A stretch of DNA of 64,000 nucleotides from VRUE01 sp963702175 (GCA_963702175.1 OY969721.1:2418001-2482000), one strand, 5' to 3'; counted from the stretch's first letter, positions 18,772 through 27,086 are shown. Notes: generated from the sequence alone by a model not told the origin. Program-made: numbers and translations.

Positions 18772-19015
18772 AAGACAGCTCGGTGCCGTCGTAGAGCTTC
18801 TTGACGTGCACCATGCCTGTCGGGGCCGCTTCGATGCAGAGGCGGCAGAGGACGCACTCGTCGAGGTTCTCCTCGACGATCTCGACCCCGGAGTTCGCCC
18901 CCTTGAAGATGTCGACGGGGCAGACTTCCTCCAGCTTCTTCGCCAGCTCGGTGTCGCCGGCGACCGAGGCGTCGACCTCGACGTCGATGAAGACCTTGTG
19001 CAGCGTCTCGGCCAT
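18770..19015 (-). CDS. FixX-like ferredoxin, one [4Fe-4S] cluster
   Basis: An 81-residue ferredoxin-like protein. Four cysteines are positioned as C32-P-V-D-I-F and C54-x2-C57-x2-C60, the arrangement of FixX-type single-cluster ferredoxins. The second cluster of bacterial 2[4Fe-4S] ferredoxins is absent (AAP replaces the usual C-P after C60). It probably carries electrons to or from an electron-transfer flavoprotein or oxidoreductase that is not in this window. It is translationally coupled (TGATG) to the CoA-ligase alpha subunit, so electron transfer linked to that metabolism is inferred. The N-terminal start MAETLHKV is clear. Confidence 0.8.
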   Translation of the reverse strand: MAETLHKVFIDVEVDASVAGDTELAKKLEEVCPVDIFKGANSGVEIVEENLDECVLCRLCIEAAPTGMVHVKKLYDGTELS

Positions 19016-19932
19016 CAGGCTGCGACCCCCAGCTTCTCCTTGACCGCGTCGGGAATCTCGTCGATCCGCTCGACGACGCGGATTCCGGCGGCTTCGAGGC
19101 GGGCGATCTTCTCCGTCGCCGTGTCCTCCTTGCCCTCGACGATCGTGCCGGCGTGGCCGAAGCTCATCCCCTTCATCTCCTCGTCGTCCATGAACTTGCC
19201 GGCCATGAAGGCGACGATCGGCAGCCGCGAGTTGTTGTTCTTGACCCATTCGGAGAGCTGCGCCTCCATGCGCCCGCCGGGCTCGGTGTAGATCACGATC
19301 GCCTGCGTCTGCTCGTCGGCCTCGAAGTAGGGCATCAGCTCGGCGTAGGCGGAGCCGATGATCGCGTCGCCGCCGATCGAGATCGCGGTCGAGACGCCGA
19401 GGCCGGCCTGGGTCAGGGAAGAAGAGATCTCGGTGGTCATCCCGCCCGAGCGGCTCATCACTCCGACCGGGCCGGGCGCGTAGGCCTTGGCGGCGTCCTT
19501 GGCCGGGCCGCCGATGCCGCCCATCTTGCAAACTTCGGGGACGATCAGGCCGAGGCAATTAGGGCCGATGATCCGCGCCCCGCGCAGGTTCGCCAGCTCG
19601 ACCATCTGGGCGACGTCGCGACGGGGGATGCGCTCGGTGACAATCACGATCAGCTGGATCCCGTTCTCGATCGCCTCGAGCACGGCGTCCTTGGTGAAAG
19701 CGGGGGGGACGGTGACGACCGAGCCGTCGATCGGCCCGCCGTGGTTCCTGACCGCCTGCGCGACCGTGTCGAAGACCGGCACCCCGTGCACCTCGCGGCC
19801 CTTACGGCCGGGGGTGACACCGCCGACCACCTTGGAGCCGTAGTCGAGGCACTCGCGGGTTAGGTTGACCGCCTCGCGCCCGGTGATGCCCTGGACGATG
19901 AAGGTGGTCTCTTTGGAGAGCAGGATGCTCAT
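19015..19932 (-). CDS. sucD: succinate(or malate)-CoA ligase, alpha subunit
   Basis: A 305-residue alpha subunit of an ADP/GDP-forming acyl-CoA ligase. The CoA-binding Rossmann domain starts FIVQGITGREA with GGVTPGRKG; GPNCLGLIVPE and SRSGGMTTEI mark the middle. The phosphorylated histidine sits in SFGHAGTIVEG near the C-terminus. The partner beta subunit is directly upstream with an ATGA overlap. This is normally the TCA-cycle succinyl-CoA synthetase, but malate-CoA ligase (MtkB) shares every motif visible here, and a malyl-CoA lyase is encoded 5 kb away. Start is ATG 19932 (MSILLSKET). Confidence 0.85.
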   Translation of the reverse strand: MSILLSKETTFIVQGITGREAVNLTRECLDYGSKVVGGVTPGRKGREVHGVPVFDTVAQAVRNHGGPIDGSVVTVPPAFTKDAVLEAIENGIQLIVIVTERIPRRDVAQMVELANLRGARIIGPNCLGLIVPEVCKMGGIGGPAKDAAKAYAPGPVGVMSRSGGMTTEISSSLTQAGLGVSTAISIGGDAIIGSAYAELMPYFEADEQTQAIVIYTEPGGRMEAQLSEWVKNNNSRLPIVAFMAGKFMDDEEMKGMSFGHAGTIVEGKEDTATEKIARLEAAGIRVVERIDEIPDAVKEKLGVAA

Positions 19933-21146
19933 GCTGGCGCTCCCTGGATCTTGGCCACGGCGCGCCCCGCCGCCTCCCACATCGAGACGGAGCGGTCGCA
20001 ATACTCGACCCCGTAGCGCTCGAGGATCTTGAAGCCCTCCTCCTCCCAGGCGCCAGGGATGCGGAAGATTGCGATCGTCTCGCCGGGGTCCTTGCCTAGC
20101 TCCAGGCAGGCCTTGATCACCCCGCGAGCGACGATGTCGACCCGAGTGTTGGAGACGATCGACATCATCACTGCGATCTTCTCGACGCCGTCCTTTTCCA
20201 GCACCTGCTTGGCCAGGCCGCAGGCCTTGGCGACCGAGGGGTTGCCGCCGATCTCGGAGTAGTTGGCGGGCTTGCCGCCCTGGCTGCGCACCGCGTCGGT
20301 AAGCGTCAGCGAGCCGCCGCCGGCGCCGATCACGAGTCCGAGGTTGCCCTCGAAGCCGTGGTCCTTACCCTGGATCACGCCGCGATGGTCGGCGGCGTCG
20401 ATCGCCGCCACGTTGCGCTCGAAGGCGGAGGGCTCATAGGTGTCGCGGGTGTCCTCCTCCGCGATCTCCAGCTTCTTGCGCAGCAGTCCCTTCTGGCGCC
20501 CGACTGCCTCGTTCTCCATCTCCATGTGGGCATCGAGGGCGACGAAACGGCCATCGCTGAGCTCGGCCAGCGGGTTGATCTCGGCCAGAGTCATGTCGTT
20601 GTCGCGGAAGAGTCGGGCGAGGCGGGCCAGCACGGGCGTCGCCCGGTTCAGCTGCGAGCCGGTCACCCCGGTCGCGGCGACCACCTCCTTGGCCTCGAAG
20701 TCGGAGATCGGCAGCAGATTGGAGACGTGGCCTTTGCCGACGTGGTCGGGGTGCTGCTCGGCGACCTCCTCGATGTCGATGCCGCCCATGTCGCTGAACA
20801 GCATCAGCGGCTTCTTCTCGGTCCCATCCCAAACGACGCCGGCGTAGTACTCCTGCTTGACCTCGGCCTTGGGGTCGACGAGGACGCCGCGCGGCATGTG
20901 GCCGTTGATTTCCAGCGCCAAGATCGCCTCGGCGTGCTCAGCAGCCTCGTCGGGCGTGTCGGCGAACTTGACCCCGCCCGCCTTCATCCGGCCGCCGCTC
21001 AGTACCTGTGACTTGATCACCACCGGGCCGTCGATCTCCTCGGCAGCGGCGCGTGCCTGATCGGCGGTCGTGCAGAAGCCGTACTTGGTGACGGGAATCC
21101 CCGCCAGCTCGACGATCTTGCGTGCCTCGTACTCGTAGAAGCGCAT
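19929..21146 (-). CDS. sucC: succinate(or malate)-CoA ligase, beta subunit (ATP-grasp)
   Basis: A 405-residue beta subunit. The N-terminal ATP-grasp domain begins MRFYEYEARKIVELAGIPV and contains VVIKSQVLSGGRMKAGGVKF. The nucleotide-binding EINPLAELSDGRFVALDAHMEMENEA motif is present, and the C-terminal ligase domain has IGAGGGSLTLTD and the subunit-contact loop. It differs noticeably from common SucC at the N-terminus and in the loop SNTRVDIVARGVIKA (usual NIFGGI-type motif replaced by SIVSNT), so specificity for succinate is not assured. A TAGGGT box lies 11 nt before the ATG, suggesting its own near-leaderless promoter. Confidence 0.82.
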   Translation of the reverse strand: MRFYEYEARKIVELAGIPVTKYGFCTTADQARAAAEEIDGPVVIKSQVLSGGRMKAGGVKFADTPDEAAEHAEAILALEINGHMPRGVLVDPKAEVKQEYYAGVVWDGTEKKPLMLFSDMGGIDIEEVAEQHPDHVGKGHVSNLLPISDFEAKEVVAATGVTGSQLNRATPVLARLARLFRDNDMTLAEINPLAELSDGRFVALDAHMEMENEAVGRQKGLLRKKLEIAEEDTRDTYEPSAFERNVAAIDAADHRGVIQGKDHGFEGNLGLVIGAGGGSLTLTDAVRSQGGKPANYSEIGGNPSVAKACGLAKQVLEKDGVEKIAVMMSIVSNTRVDIVARGVIKACLELGKDPGETIAIFRIPGAWEEEGFKILERYGVEYCDRSVSMWEAAGRAVAKIQGAPA

Positions 21147-21160
21147 TGCGGCGCGGAACC

Positions 21161-21919
21161 CTATCCAACCGGTCCCTGGATCCAGTTCCGCCGCAGCTCA
21201 GTCGCGATCCGCAGGCCGACCTCGCTCCGGGCGCCGAGCTGGGTCCCGTCCAGCGCGCGAACCTGCTCGACGCCGCGCACCGAGCTGGTCAGGAAGACCT
21301 CGTCCGCGCCGAGTAAGTGGTCGCGGGTGAACGCCCCCTCGCGAACCTCGAGGCCGGCCGCGCTCGCCACCTCGATTGCACGGGCACGGGCTATGCCAGG
21401 GAGGATGCGGCCGTCGGCGGGAGGGGTGAGAAGGACGCCGCCCCACGCCGCGAAGACGTTGCCGCGCGAGGCCTCGAGCACGGTGCCGTCCCACTCGACG
21501 ATCAGCGGCAGGGCATCGGCGGCGAGCTCGGACTGCGCTTGGTCGAGCAGGGAGCGGTCGGCCCACTTGTGGGCGCCGAGCCCACCGGCCAGGACGAGGC
21601 TATGAGCGGCCACTGAGCGGGGGACGGGGGGGAAGACGAGCTCCGACTCGATCTCCATGACCCTGATCGTGGCTTCGATCCCGGCCCGACCGGCAGGCCC
21701 GACCCTCACCCGCAGGCTGCCCCGCTCGATGTTTTGCGCGCGGGCTTGGATCGCCCCCTCGAGGTCAGGCGGCGAGCGGTCGGGGAAGAGCGTGGCCAAA
21801 CTGGCGGTGAGCCTGGTGAGGTGGGCCTCGAGCTCGATCACTCGCCCGTCGAGGACCAGCAGGGTCTCGAGGATTCCCTCTTCCCGGTCGGGTCGCGGTT
21901 GAGCGGAGGCGGTGGCCAA
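21161..21919 (-). CDS. class IV PLP aminotransferase (aminodeoxychorismate lyase-like)
   Basis: A 252-residue fold-type IV PLP enzyme, of the size of PabC (which releases p-aminobenzoate for folate). The N-terminal segment ETLLVLDGRVIELEAHLTRL is typical; the Schiff-base lysine is in LGAHKWADRSLLDQA; EWDGTVLEASRGNVFAAWGGVLLTPPADGRILPGIAR and EVFLTSSVRGVEQV follow the family pattern. D-amino acid or branched-chain aminotransferase is the alternative. The annotated start is TTG 21919, only 4 nt after the sugar dehydrogenase stop, so it is probably cotranscribed with it. No pabA/pabB is nearby to confirm the role. Confidence 0.78.
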   Translation of the reverse strand: MATASAQPRPDREEGILETLLVLDGRVIELEAHLTRLTASLATLFPDRSPPDLEGAIQARAQNIERGSLRVRVGPAGRAGIEATIRVMEIESELVFPPVPRSVAAHSLVLAGGLGAHKWADRSLLDQAQSELAADALPLIVEWDGTVLEASRGNVFAAWGGVLLTPPADGRILPGIARARAIEVASAAGLEVREGAFTRDHLLGADEVFLTSSVRGVEQVRALDGTQLGARSEVGLRIATELRRNWIQGPVG

Positions 21920-21923
21920 GCCC

Positions 21924-23171
21924 CTACAGCCGAATCAGGTTCGCGGCGTCGATCTCGCGCGTGACGCCGCGGAAGTCGACGACCCGGGGCGCTGTAGCAA
22001 CGATCTCCTCGATGTCGACTCCTGGATGGGCGGTGACGATCGCCGCCAGGTCGGCCGCGCGCAGCGCCTCGTCGAGGTCGACGGAGGAGAGGCCGAACTC
22101 CGGCAGCTCCGGCACGAAGGGGTCGTGGTAGGAGACGTCCCCGCCCAGCTCGCGCAGCGTGCTGACGATCTCCAGCGCCGGCGACTCGCGGATGTCGCCG
22201 ACCCCCGGCTTGTAGCTGATCCCGAGCAGGAGGATCTTCGAGTCCTTGACCGGCTTGCCGGCCTCGTTGAGGGCGCGGCCGATTCGCTCGACGCAGTAGC
22301 CGGGCTGGGCGCGGTTGATCTTGCCCGCCAGCTCGATGAACTCGGGGTAGAAGTCGTGCTCGCGGGCCTTGAAGGCAAGGTAGAAGGGATCGACCGGGAG
22401 GCAGTGGCCGCCCATGCCTGGCCCGGGCTCAAAGCGCATGAACCCGAAGGGCTTGGTGGAGGCGGCGTCGATCACCTCCCAGACGTCGATGCCGAGCCGC
22501 TCGCAGAGCTGGGAGAGCTCGTTGACGAGGGCGATGTTGACCGAGCGGAAGATGTTCTCGAGCAGCTTCGACAGCTCGGCGGTCTCCGGCGAGGAGAGGA
22601 CGACGACCTCGTCGCAGATCAACGAGTAGAGCTCGCGTGCGCGCTCCGTACAGGCCGGGGTGATTCCGCCGACGAGCTTCGGCGTCGTGCGTACGGTGTA
22701 GTCAGTGCGGCCGGGGTCGATCCGCTCCGGAGAGAAGGCAAGGTGGAAGTCGCGGCCGGCCGCCATCCCCGACTCCTCGAGGATCGGCAGCAGGCGCTCG
22801 CGCGTCGTACCGGGGTAGGTCGTCGACTCCAGCACCACCAGCTGCTCCGGCTGGAGAGCGCTGGACAGGGCCGTCGCCGAGTCCGTCAGGTATGTGAGGT
22901 CGGGCTCGCGCGAGCCGGTCAGCGGCGTCGGCACGCAGATCACGACCGCTTCGCACGATTCCAGCGCTGCGTGGTCGGAGGTCGCGTGCAGGCGATCGAG
23001 CAGGGGCGCCAGGACGGAATCGGGGATGTCCTCGATGTAGCTGCTGCCCGCGCCCAGCGCCTCGACCTTGCGAGCATCGGCGTCGAGGCCGACGACCTCG
23101 TGCCCGGCTTCGGCAAAGGCCACGGCCAGCGGCAGGCCGACGTAACCGAGCCCCACAATCCCGATCTTCAT
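21924..23171 (-). CDS. UDP-glucose/UDP-HexNAc 6-dehydrogenase family protein
   Basis: A 415-residue nucleotide-sugar dehydrogenase that oxidises a UDP-sugar C6 alcohol to a uronic acid with NAD. It has the N-terminal GLGYVGLPLAVAFAEAGH Rossmann motif, ESTTYPGTT, NELSQLCERLGIDVWEVIDAASTKPFGFM and the catalytic Cys257 in GGHCLPVDPFY. The C-terminal domain contains LLGISYKPGVGDIRESPA. The pattern KPFGFM with GGHCLPVDP favours the UDP-N-acetyl-hexosamine (WbpA/WecC-like) branch over UDP-glucose. It probably supplies acidic sugars for the polysaccharide encoded at 43-59 kb (inference). Start ATG 23171 has TACACT 7 nt upstream. Confidence 0.87.
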   Translation of the reverse strand: MKIGIVGLGYVGLPLAVAFAEAGHEVVGLDADARKVEALGAGSSYIEDIPDSVLAPLLDRLHATSDHAALESCEAVVICVPTPLTGSREPDLTYLTDSATALSSALQPEQLVVLESTTYPGTTRERLLPILEESGMAAGRDFHLAFSPERIDPGRTDYTVRTTPKLVGGITPACTERARELYSLICDEVVVLSSPETAELSKLLENIFRSVNIALVNELSQLCERLGIDVWEVIDAASTKPFGFMRFEPGPGMGGHCLPVDPFYLAFKAREHDFYPEFIELAGKINRAQPGYCVERIGRALNEAGKPVKDSKILLLGISYKPGVGDIRESPALEIVSTLRELGGDVSYHDPFVPELPEFGLSSVDLDEALRAADLAAIVTAHPGVDIEEIVATAPRVVDFRGVTREIDAANLIRL

Positions 23172-23178
23172 CGGCGGG

Positions 23179-23184
23179 AGTGTA
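23179..23184 (-). promoter_or_regulatory. leaderless -10 box (TACACT) for the nucleotide-sugar dehydrogenase
   Basis: TANNNT hexamer 7 nt before ATG 23171. The same hexamer and spacing occurs before the nucleotidyltransferase at 59587. Confidence 0.6.
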
Positions 23185-23243
23185 GACCGACCTCCCTCTT
23201 GGTTATCCTGCCGCGCGATCCGCTCAAGAGGGAGACAGATCAG

Positions 23244-23558
23244 ATGAGCATCGGGAGGCGCTCGGCGATCGCACTGCTGGCTCTCGCTGCCGTGTTCGCA
23301 ACCGGCTGCGGCGAGACCCAGCTCGACGACGTCAAGACCGAGGACACGATCGAACAGAGCCTGCAGCGCTCCAGCGGGCTGAAAGTGTCTGCCGTCGAGT
23401 GCCCCTCCGGAGTGGAGGTGGAGAAAGGAGCCACCTTCGAGTGCACGGTGAGCCTCGCCGACGGCGACGAGGAAATCGCCACGCTGAAAATCCTCAACGA
23501 CGACGCCGACGTGTCGCTGGTCGACCTCCAACCCGCAGGGGGTCAGTCGAGCAAATGA
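23244..23558 (+). CDS. secreted lipoprotein with DUF4333-like domain
   Basis: A 104-residue protein with a basic start (MSIGRR), a hydrophobic stretch ALLALAAVFATGC that ends in a lipobox-like ATGC, and a mature domain of about 80 residues. The mature part (DTIEQSLQRSSGLKVSAVECPSGVEVEKGATFECTV) matches the pattern of the actinobacterial DUF4333 domain, including its two cysteines. It is predicted to be membrane-anchored on the outer face. Function is unknown. The start is supported by GGGAG about 10 nt upstream; its stop overlaps the start of the CAP gene (ATGA), so the two are translated together. Confidence 0.75.
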   Translation: MSIGRRSAIALLALAAVFATGCGETQLDDVKTEDTIEQSLQRSSGLKVSAVECPSGVEVEKGATFECTVSLADGDEEIATLKILNDDADVSLVDLQPAGGQSSK

Positions 23559-24121
23559 TCGTCCTCGCCCGTCTCCGGAGCATCGCGCTGGCGGCTACGC
23601 TCGCGCTCTTCCTGCTGCCCGGCACTGCTCTCGGCGAAGAGGCCGGCGCTCCGCCCTGCGGCTGGCATGGGCAGGAGCCGCGGGAGGCGCGCGACCACGA
23701 GCTCCGCACCTCGGTCCTCTGCTTGATCAACCGGATTCGCGAGCACTACGGGATCCCGCCTCTTGAATACAACCTGGCATTGCGGCAGTCAGCGAGCTCA
23801 CATTCCGCCAGCATGGTCAGAAGCCGCAGCTTGTCCCACTACGGGCCGGGAGGCAGCACCCTGACGACCCGGGTTGCCCGCGCGGGGTACCTGGGGGGCA
23901 TGTCAGGCTTCCGTGCCGCCGAGAACATCGGCGCCGGCCAGGGTCATCTCGGATCCCCGTTTGCCATCGTGCGCACCTGGATGGGAAGCGCGACTCACCG
24001 GCAGAACATCCTCGATCGCGGTCTGCGCGACTTCGGCGTTGGTGTGGCCCGCGGTAACCCGCTGGGTGGGGGGCGCAATGCCGCCACCTACACGATCGAT
24101 TTCGGCGCCCGCTGGCGCTAA
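23555..24121 (+). CDS. secreted CAP-domain protein (SCP/PR1-like)
   Basis: A 188-residue protein with a signal peptide (LRSIALAATLALFLLPGTALG) followed by one CAP domain. Landmarks are the first helix LRTSVLCLINRIREHYGIPPLEYNLALRQSASSHSASMV, metal-type His in SLSHYG, ENIGAG, and the ATHRQNIL motif with the second His and the closing YTIDFGARW strand. CAP proteins are secreted; bacterial members have no single established activity. It is less cysteine-rich than, and clearly distinct from, the three CAP paralogues at 30.4, 31.1 and 40.7 kb. It is coupled (ATGA) to the upstream lipoprotein. Confidence 0.85.
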   Translation: MIVLARLRSIALAATLALFLLPGTALGEEAGAPPCGWHGQEPREARDHELRTSVLCLINRIREHYGIPPLEYNLALRQSASSHSASMVRSRSLSHYGPGGSTLTTRVARAGYLGGMSGFRAAENIGAGQGHLGSPFAIVRTWMGSATHRQNILDRGLRDFGVGVARGNPLGGGRNAATYTIDFGARWR

Positions 24122-24142
24122 GAGCGGGATTCGTCCGCGAGA

Positions 24143-24190
24143 CGAAGCCGACTTCAGGTCCAATATCGAAGCCGACTTCAGGTCCAATAA
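24143..24190 (+). repeat. 24-bp tandem direct repeat in the pckG promoter region
   Basis: Two adjacent copies, 24143-24166 and 24167-24190, identical over 23 of 24 bases (unit starts CGAAGCCGACTTCAGGTCCA). They end 2 bp before the TAGAGT -10 box of pckG and therefore cover -35 and upstream positions. A regulator binding tandem direct sites is the simplest reading. Confidence 0.7.
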
Positions 24191-24191
24191 G

Positions 24192-24197
24192 TAGAGT
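24192..24197 (+). promoter_or_regulatory. leaderless -10 box (TAGAGT) for pckG
   Basis: TANNNT hexamer 7 nt before ATG 24205. It selects this ATG over the GTG at 24196, which lies inside the box region. Confidence 0.55.
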
Positions 24198-24204
24198 GAC
24201 GCGG

Positions 24205-26013
24205 ATGAGCCAGACGACGACGGCCAACGCGCCGACCACGCACGCAAAGCTCCTCGACTGGGTCGGGGGGATCGCCAATCTGACCCAGCCCGACGCCATT
24301 CACTGGTGCGACGGTTCGGCTGAGGAGTACGACTCCCTCGCCCAAGTCCTGATCGACGCGGGCACCTTCGAGCGCCTCTCCGACGCCAAGCGCCCGAACT
24401 CCTATCTCGCCCTCTCCGACCCCGGCGACGTCGCCCGGGTCGAAGACCGCACCTTCATCTGCTCCGAGCGGGAGGAGGACGCCGGGCCGACCAACAACTG
24501 GCGCGATCCGGCTGAGATGCGCGCGACGCTGAACGGCCTCTTCAAGGGCTGCATGGCAGGCCGCACGATGTACGTGGTGCCATTCTCGATGGGCCCGCTG
24601 GGCTCGCCGATCGCCCACATCGGCGTGCAGCTGACCGACTCCCCCTACGTCGCCGTCTCGATGCGGATCATGACCCGGATGGGCAAGGCAGCCCTCGACG
24701 TGCTCGGCGCCGACGGCGAGTTCGTTCCCTGCGTGCACTCGGTCGGGATGCCACTGGCCAAGGGCCAGGAGGACGTGCCGTGGCCATGCAACGCCGAGAA
24801 CAAGTACATCGTCCACTACCCGGAGACGCGCGAGATCTGGTCCTTTGGCTCTGGCTACGGCGGCAACGCCCTGCTCGGCAAGAAGTGCTTCGCGCTGCGG
24901 ATCGCCTCGGCGATGGCCCGCGATGAGGGCTGGATGGCCGAGCACATGCTGATCCTCAAACTGACCTCCCCCGCGGGAGAGGTCAAGTACATCAGCGGTG
25001 CCTTTCCCTCGGCCTGCGGCAAGACCAACCTGGCGATGGTGGTCCCGACCCTGCCCGACTGGAAGGTCGAGACGGTCGGCGACGACATCGCTTGGATGAA
25101 ATTCGGCGAGGACGGCCGCCTTTACGCGGTCAACCCCGAGGCCGGCTTCTTCGGCGTCGCCCCGAACACCAGCCACAAAACGAACCCCAACGCAATGGAC
25201 ACGATCGAGCGCAACTCGATCTTCACCAACTGCGCCAAGACCGACGACGGCGATATTTGGTGGGAGGGGATGACCGGCGAGTCGCCCGCGCACGCGATCG
25301 ACTGGCACGGCAACGACTGGACGCCGGACTCCGAGACCCCGGCCGCGCACCCGAACGCGCGCTTCACGACGCCGGCCTCGCAGTGCCCCTCGATCGCGCC
25401 CGAGTGGGAGGATCCCGCCGGCGTTCCGATCGACGCCTTCCTCTTCGGCGGCCGCCGCGCCACCGCGGTGCCGCTGGTCCAGGAGGCCTTCGACTGGGAG
25501 CACGCGGTCTTCATGGGGGCGACGATGTCCTCGGAGACGACCGCCGCGGCAGCTGGCGCGGTCGGCGAGCTGCGCTTCGACCCGATGGCGATGCTGCCCT
25601 TCTGCGGCTACAACATGGCCGACTACTTCGCCCACTGGCTGAAGGTCGGCAAGCGCGAGGGGGCGGAGCTGCCGCGCGTCTTCTATGTCAACTGGTTCCG
25701 CAAAGACGCGGAGGGCAAGTTCCTCTGGCCCGGATTCGGCGAGAACAGCCGCGTGCTGGAGTGGATCTTCCGCCGCTGCGAGGGCAAGGCCGATGCGGTC
25801 GAGACGCCGATCGGACTGCTGCCGACCGAGGACGGGATCAACACCGAGGGCCTCAACGTCTCGGCGGAGGCGATGAGGGAGCTGCTCAGCGTCGACACCG
25901 AGCTGGTCAAGGCCCAGCTGCCGCAGATCAAGGAGCACTTGGCCAAGTTCGGCGACAAGCTGCCGGCCGAGGTAACTCAGCAGCTAAAGGCTCTAGAAGA
26001 GCGGCTCGGCTGA
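24205..26013 (+). CDS. pckG: phosphoenolpyruvate carboxykinase (GTP)
   Basis: A 602-residue GTP-dependent PEPCK, which converts oxaloacetate and GTP to PEP, CO2 and GDP in gluconeogenesis. The family signature FPSACGKTNLAM with the kinase-1a P-loop, the DDIAWMKFGEDGRLYAVNPEAGFFGVAPNTS kinase-2 region, and the guanine-binding FGENSRVLEWIFRRCEG segment are all present. Length matches the GTP class (about 600-620). An internal GC hairpin flanks the stop. It faces the malyl-CoA lyase gene tail to tail, and tandem direct repeats precede its promoter, suggesting carbon-source control. Confidence 0.96.
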   Translation: MSQTTTANAPTTHAKLLDWVGGIANLTQPDAIHWCDGSAEEYDSLAQVLIDAGTFERLSDAKRPNSYLALSDPGDVARVEDRTFICSEREEDAGPTNNWRDPAEMRATLNGLFKGCMAGRTMYVVPFSMGPLGSPIAHIGVQLTDSPYVAVSMRIMTRMGKAALDVLGADGEFVPCVHSVGMPLAKGQEDVPWPCNAENKYIVHYPETREIWSFGSGYGGNALLGKKCFALRIASAMARDEGWMAEHMLILKLTSPAGEVKYISGAFPSACGKTNLAMVVPTLPDWKVETVGDDIAWMKFGEDGRLYAVNPEAGFFGVAPNTSHKTNPNAMDTIERNSIFTNCAKTDDGDIWWEGMTGESPAHAIDWHGNDWTPDSETPAAHPNARFTTPASQCPSIAPEWEDPAGVPIDAFLFGGRRATAVPLVQEAFDWEHAVFMGATMSSETTAAAAGAVGELRFDPMAMLPFCGYNMADYFAHWLKVGKREGAELPRVFYVNWFRKDAEGKFLWPGFGENSRVLEWIFRRCEGKADAVETPIGLLPTEDGINTEGLNVSAEAMRELLSVDTELVKAQLPQIKEHLAKFGDKLPAEVTQQLKALEERLG

Positions 26014-26024
26014 CGCCGAGCCGC
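26001..26024. terminator. GC-rich hairpin between pckG and the malyl-CoA lyase gene
   Basis: Perfect 10-bp stem GCGGCTCGGC / GCCGAGCCGC with loop TGAC, where the loop holds the pckG stop codon. It lies between convergent genes and could act on both strands. There is no T-run, so efficient intrinsic termination is uncertain. Confidence 0.45.
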
Positions 26025-26033
26025 CGCCGAGCG

Positions 26034-27086
26034 CTATAGCCCGTAGGCCTCGGCCAGCTCCGGGTCCTTCTGCGCGAGCATTTCGGCCAGCTCGACCATC
26101 ACCTTGCACTGCTTCCAGGTGGCGTCGTCCTGCATCTTGCCGTCGATCATGTGCACGCCGCGCCCGTCCGGGATCGCCTCCAGCACCTTCCTGGCGAACT
26201 TGACCTCGTCCGGCGGCGGGCTGAAGACCTTCTTGGCGATGTCGATCTGCACCGGGTGCAGCGACCAGGCGCCGACGCAGCCCATCAGGAAGGCGGCGCG
26301 GAACTGGGTCTCGCAGCCGGCCGTGTCCTTGATGTCGCCGAAGGGGCCGTAGAAAGGAAGAATCCCGGTCGAGGCGCAGGCGTCGACCATGCGTGCGATC
26401 GAGTAGTGCCAGAGGTCCTGCTGGGCGCTCACCCGGTCGGCCTCGGGGTTCTCGGGGTCGGCGGGGTCCTCCATCACGCGGTAGCCGGGGTGGCCACCGC
26501 CGACGCGCGTCGTCTTCATCCGCCGCGAGGCGGCAAGGTCGGCGGGCCCGAAGCTCATCCCCTGCATTCGCGGGCTGGCGGCGGCGATCTCCTCCAGGTT
26601 GACGACTCCCTGCGCCGTCTCGAGGATCGCGTGGATCAGGATCGGGCGCTCCAGTTTCGCCTTCGCCTCCAGCTGGGCGAGCAGGCGGTCGACGTAGTGG
26701 ATGTCCCAGGCTCCCTCGACCTTGGGCACCATCACGACCTCGAGCTTGTCGCCGATCTCGGTGACCAGGGTAGTCAGATCGTCGAGCACCCACGGGCTCT
26801 CCAGGGAGTTGACCCGGGTCCAGAGCGAGGTCTGGCCGAAGTCGGACTCACGGGCGGCCTGGATCAGGCCTGCGCGGGCAGCCTCCTTGCGGTCGACCGG
26901 AATTGCGTCCTCGAGGTTGCCGAGCAGGATGTCGGTCTTCTGCGCGATGTCGGCCGCCTTGGCGACCATCTTCTCGTTCGAGAAGTCGAGGAAGTGGATC
27001 ATCCGCGACGGCTTGACGGGTATCTCGCGCAGCGGCTCGGGGGCGCCGATCGCCTGCGGCTGGAGGAAGTCTCTGGGGTTTCTCAA
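26034..27086 (-). CDS. mcl: L-malyl-CoA / beta-methylmalyl-CoA lyase (HpcH/citrate-lyase fold)
   Basis: A 350-residue CoA-ester lyase. The segments QAIGAPEPLREIPVKPSRMIHF, LLGNLEDAIPVDRKEAAR, MVPKVEGAWDIHYVDR, PADLAASRRMKTTRVGGGHPGY and MIDGKMQDDATWKQ closely follow, as far as I recall it, the Chloroflexus aurantiacus malyl-CoA lyase, which cleaves malyl-CoA and beta-methylmalyl-CoA to glyoxylate plus acetyl- or propionyl-CoA. Length (348-350) agrees. Catalytic Glu and Asp of the family are in LEDA and the substrate Arg in WTRVN. Start is TTG 27086 with GAGGAG five to six bases upstream. With the ethylmalonyl-CoA mutase at 61.6 kb it fits the ethylmalonyl-CoA pathway. Confidence 0.87.
   Translation of the reverse strand: MRNPRDFLQPQAIGAPEPLREIPVKPSRMIHFLDFSNEKMVAKAADIAQKTDILLGNLEDAIPVDRKEAARAGLIQAARESDFGQTSLWTRVNSLESPWVLDDLTTLVTEIGDKLEVVMVPKVEGAWDIHYVDRLLAQLEAKAKLERPILIHAILETAQGVVNLEEIAAASPRMQGMSFGPADLAASRRMKTTRVGGGHPGYRVMEDPADPENPEADRVSAQQDLWHYSIARMVDACASTGILPFYGPFGDIKDTAGCETQFRAAFLMGCVGAWSLHPVQIDIAKKVFSPPPDEVKFARKVLEAIPDGRGVHMIDGKMQDDATWKQCKVMVELAEMLAQKDPELAEAYGL

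Noticed and set aside
21912..23558. 548-aa plus-strand ORF
   Set aside because: Most of it is antisense to the nucleotide-sugar dehydrogenase; only the last 104 codons, from ATG 23244, form a real lipoprotein gene.
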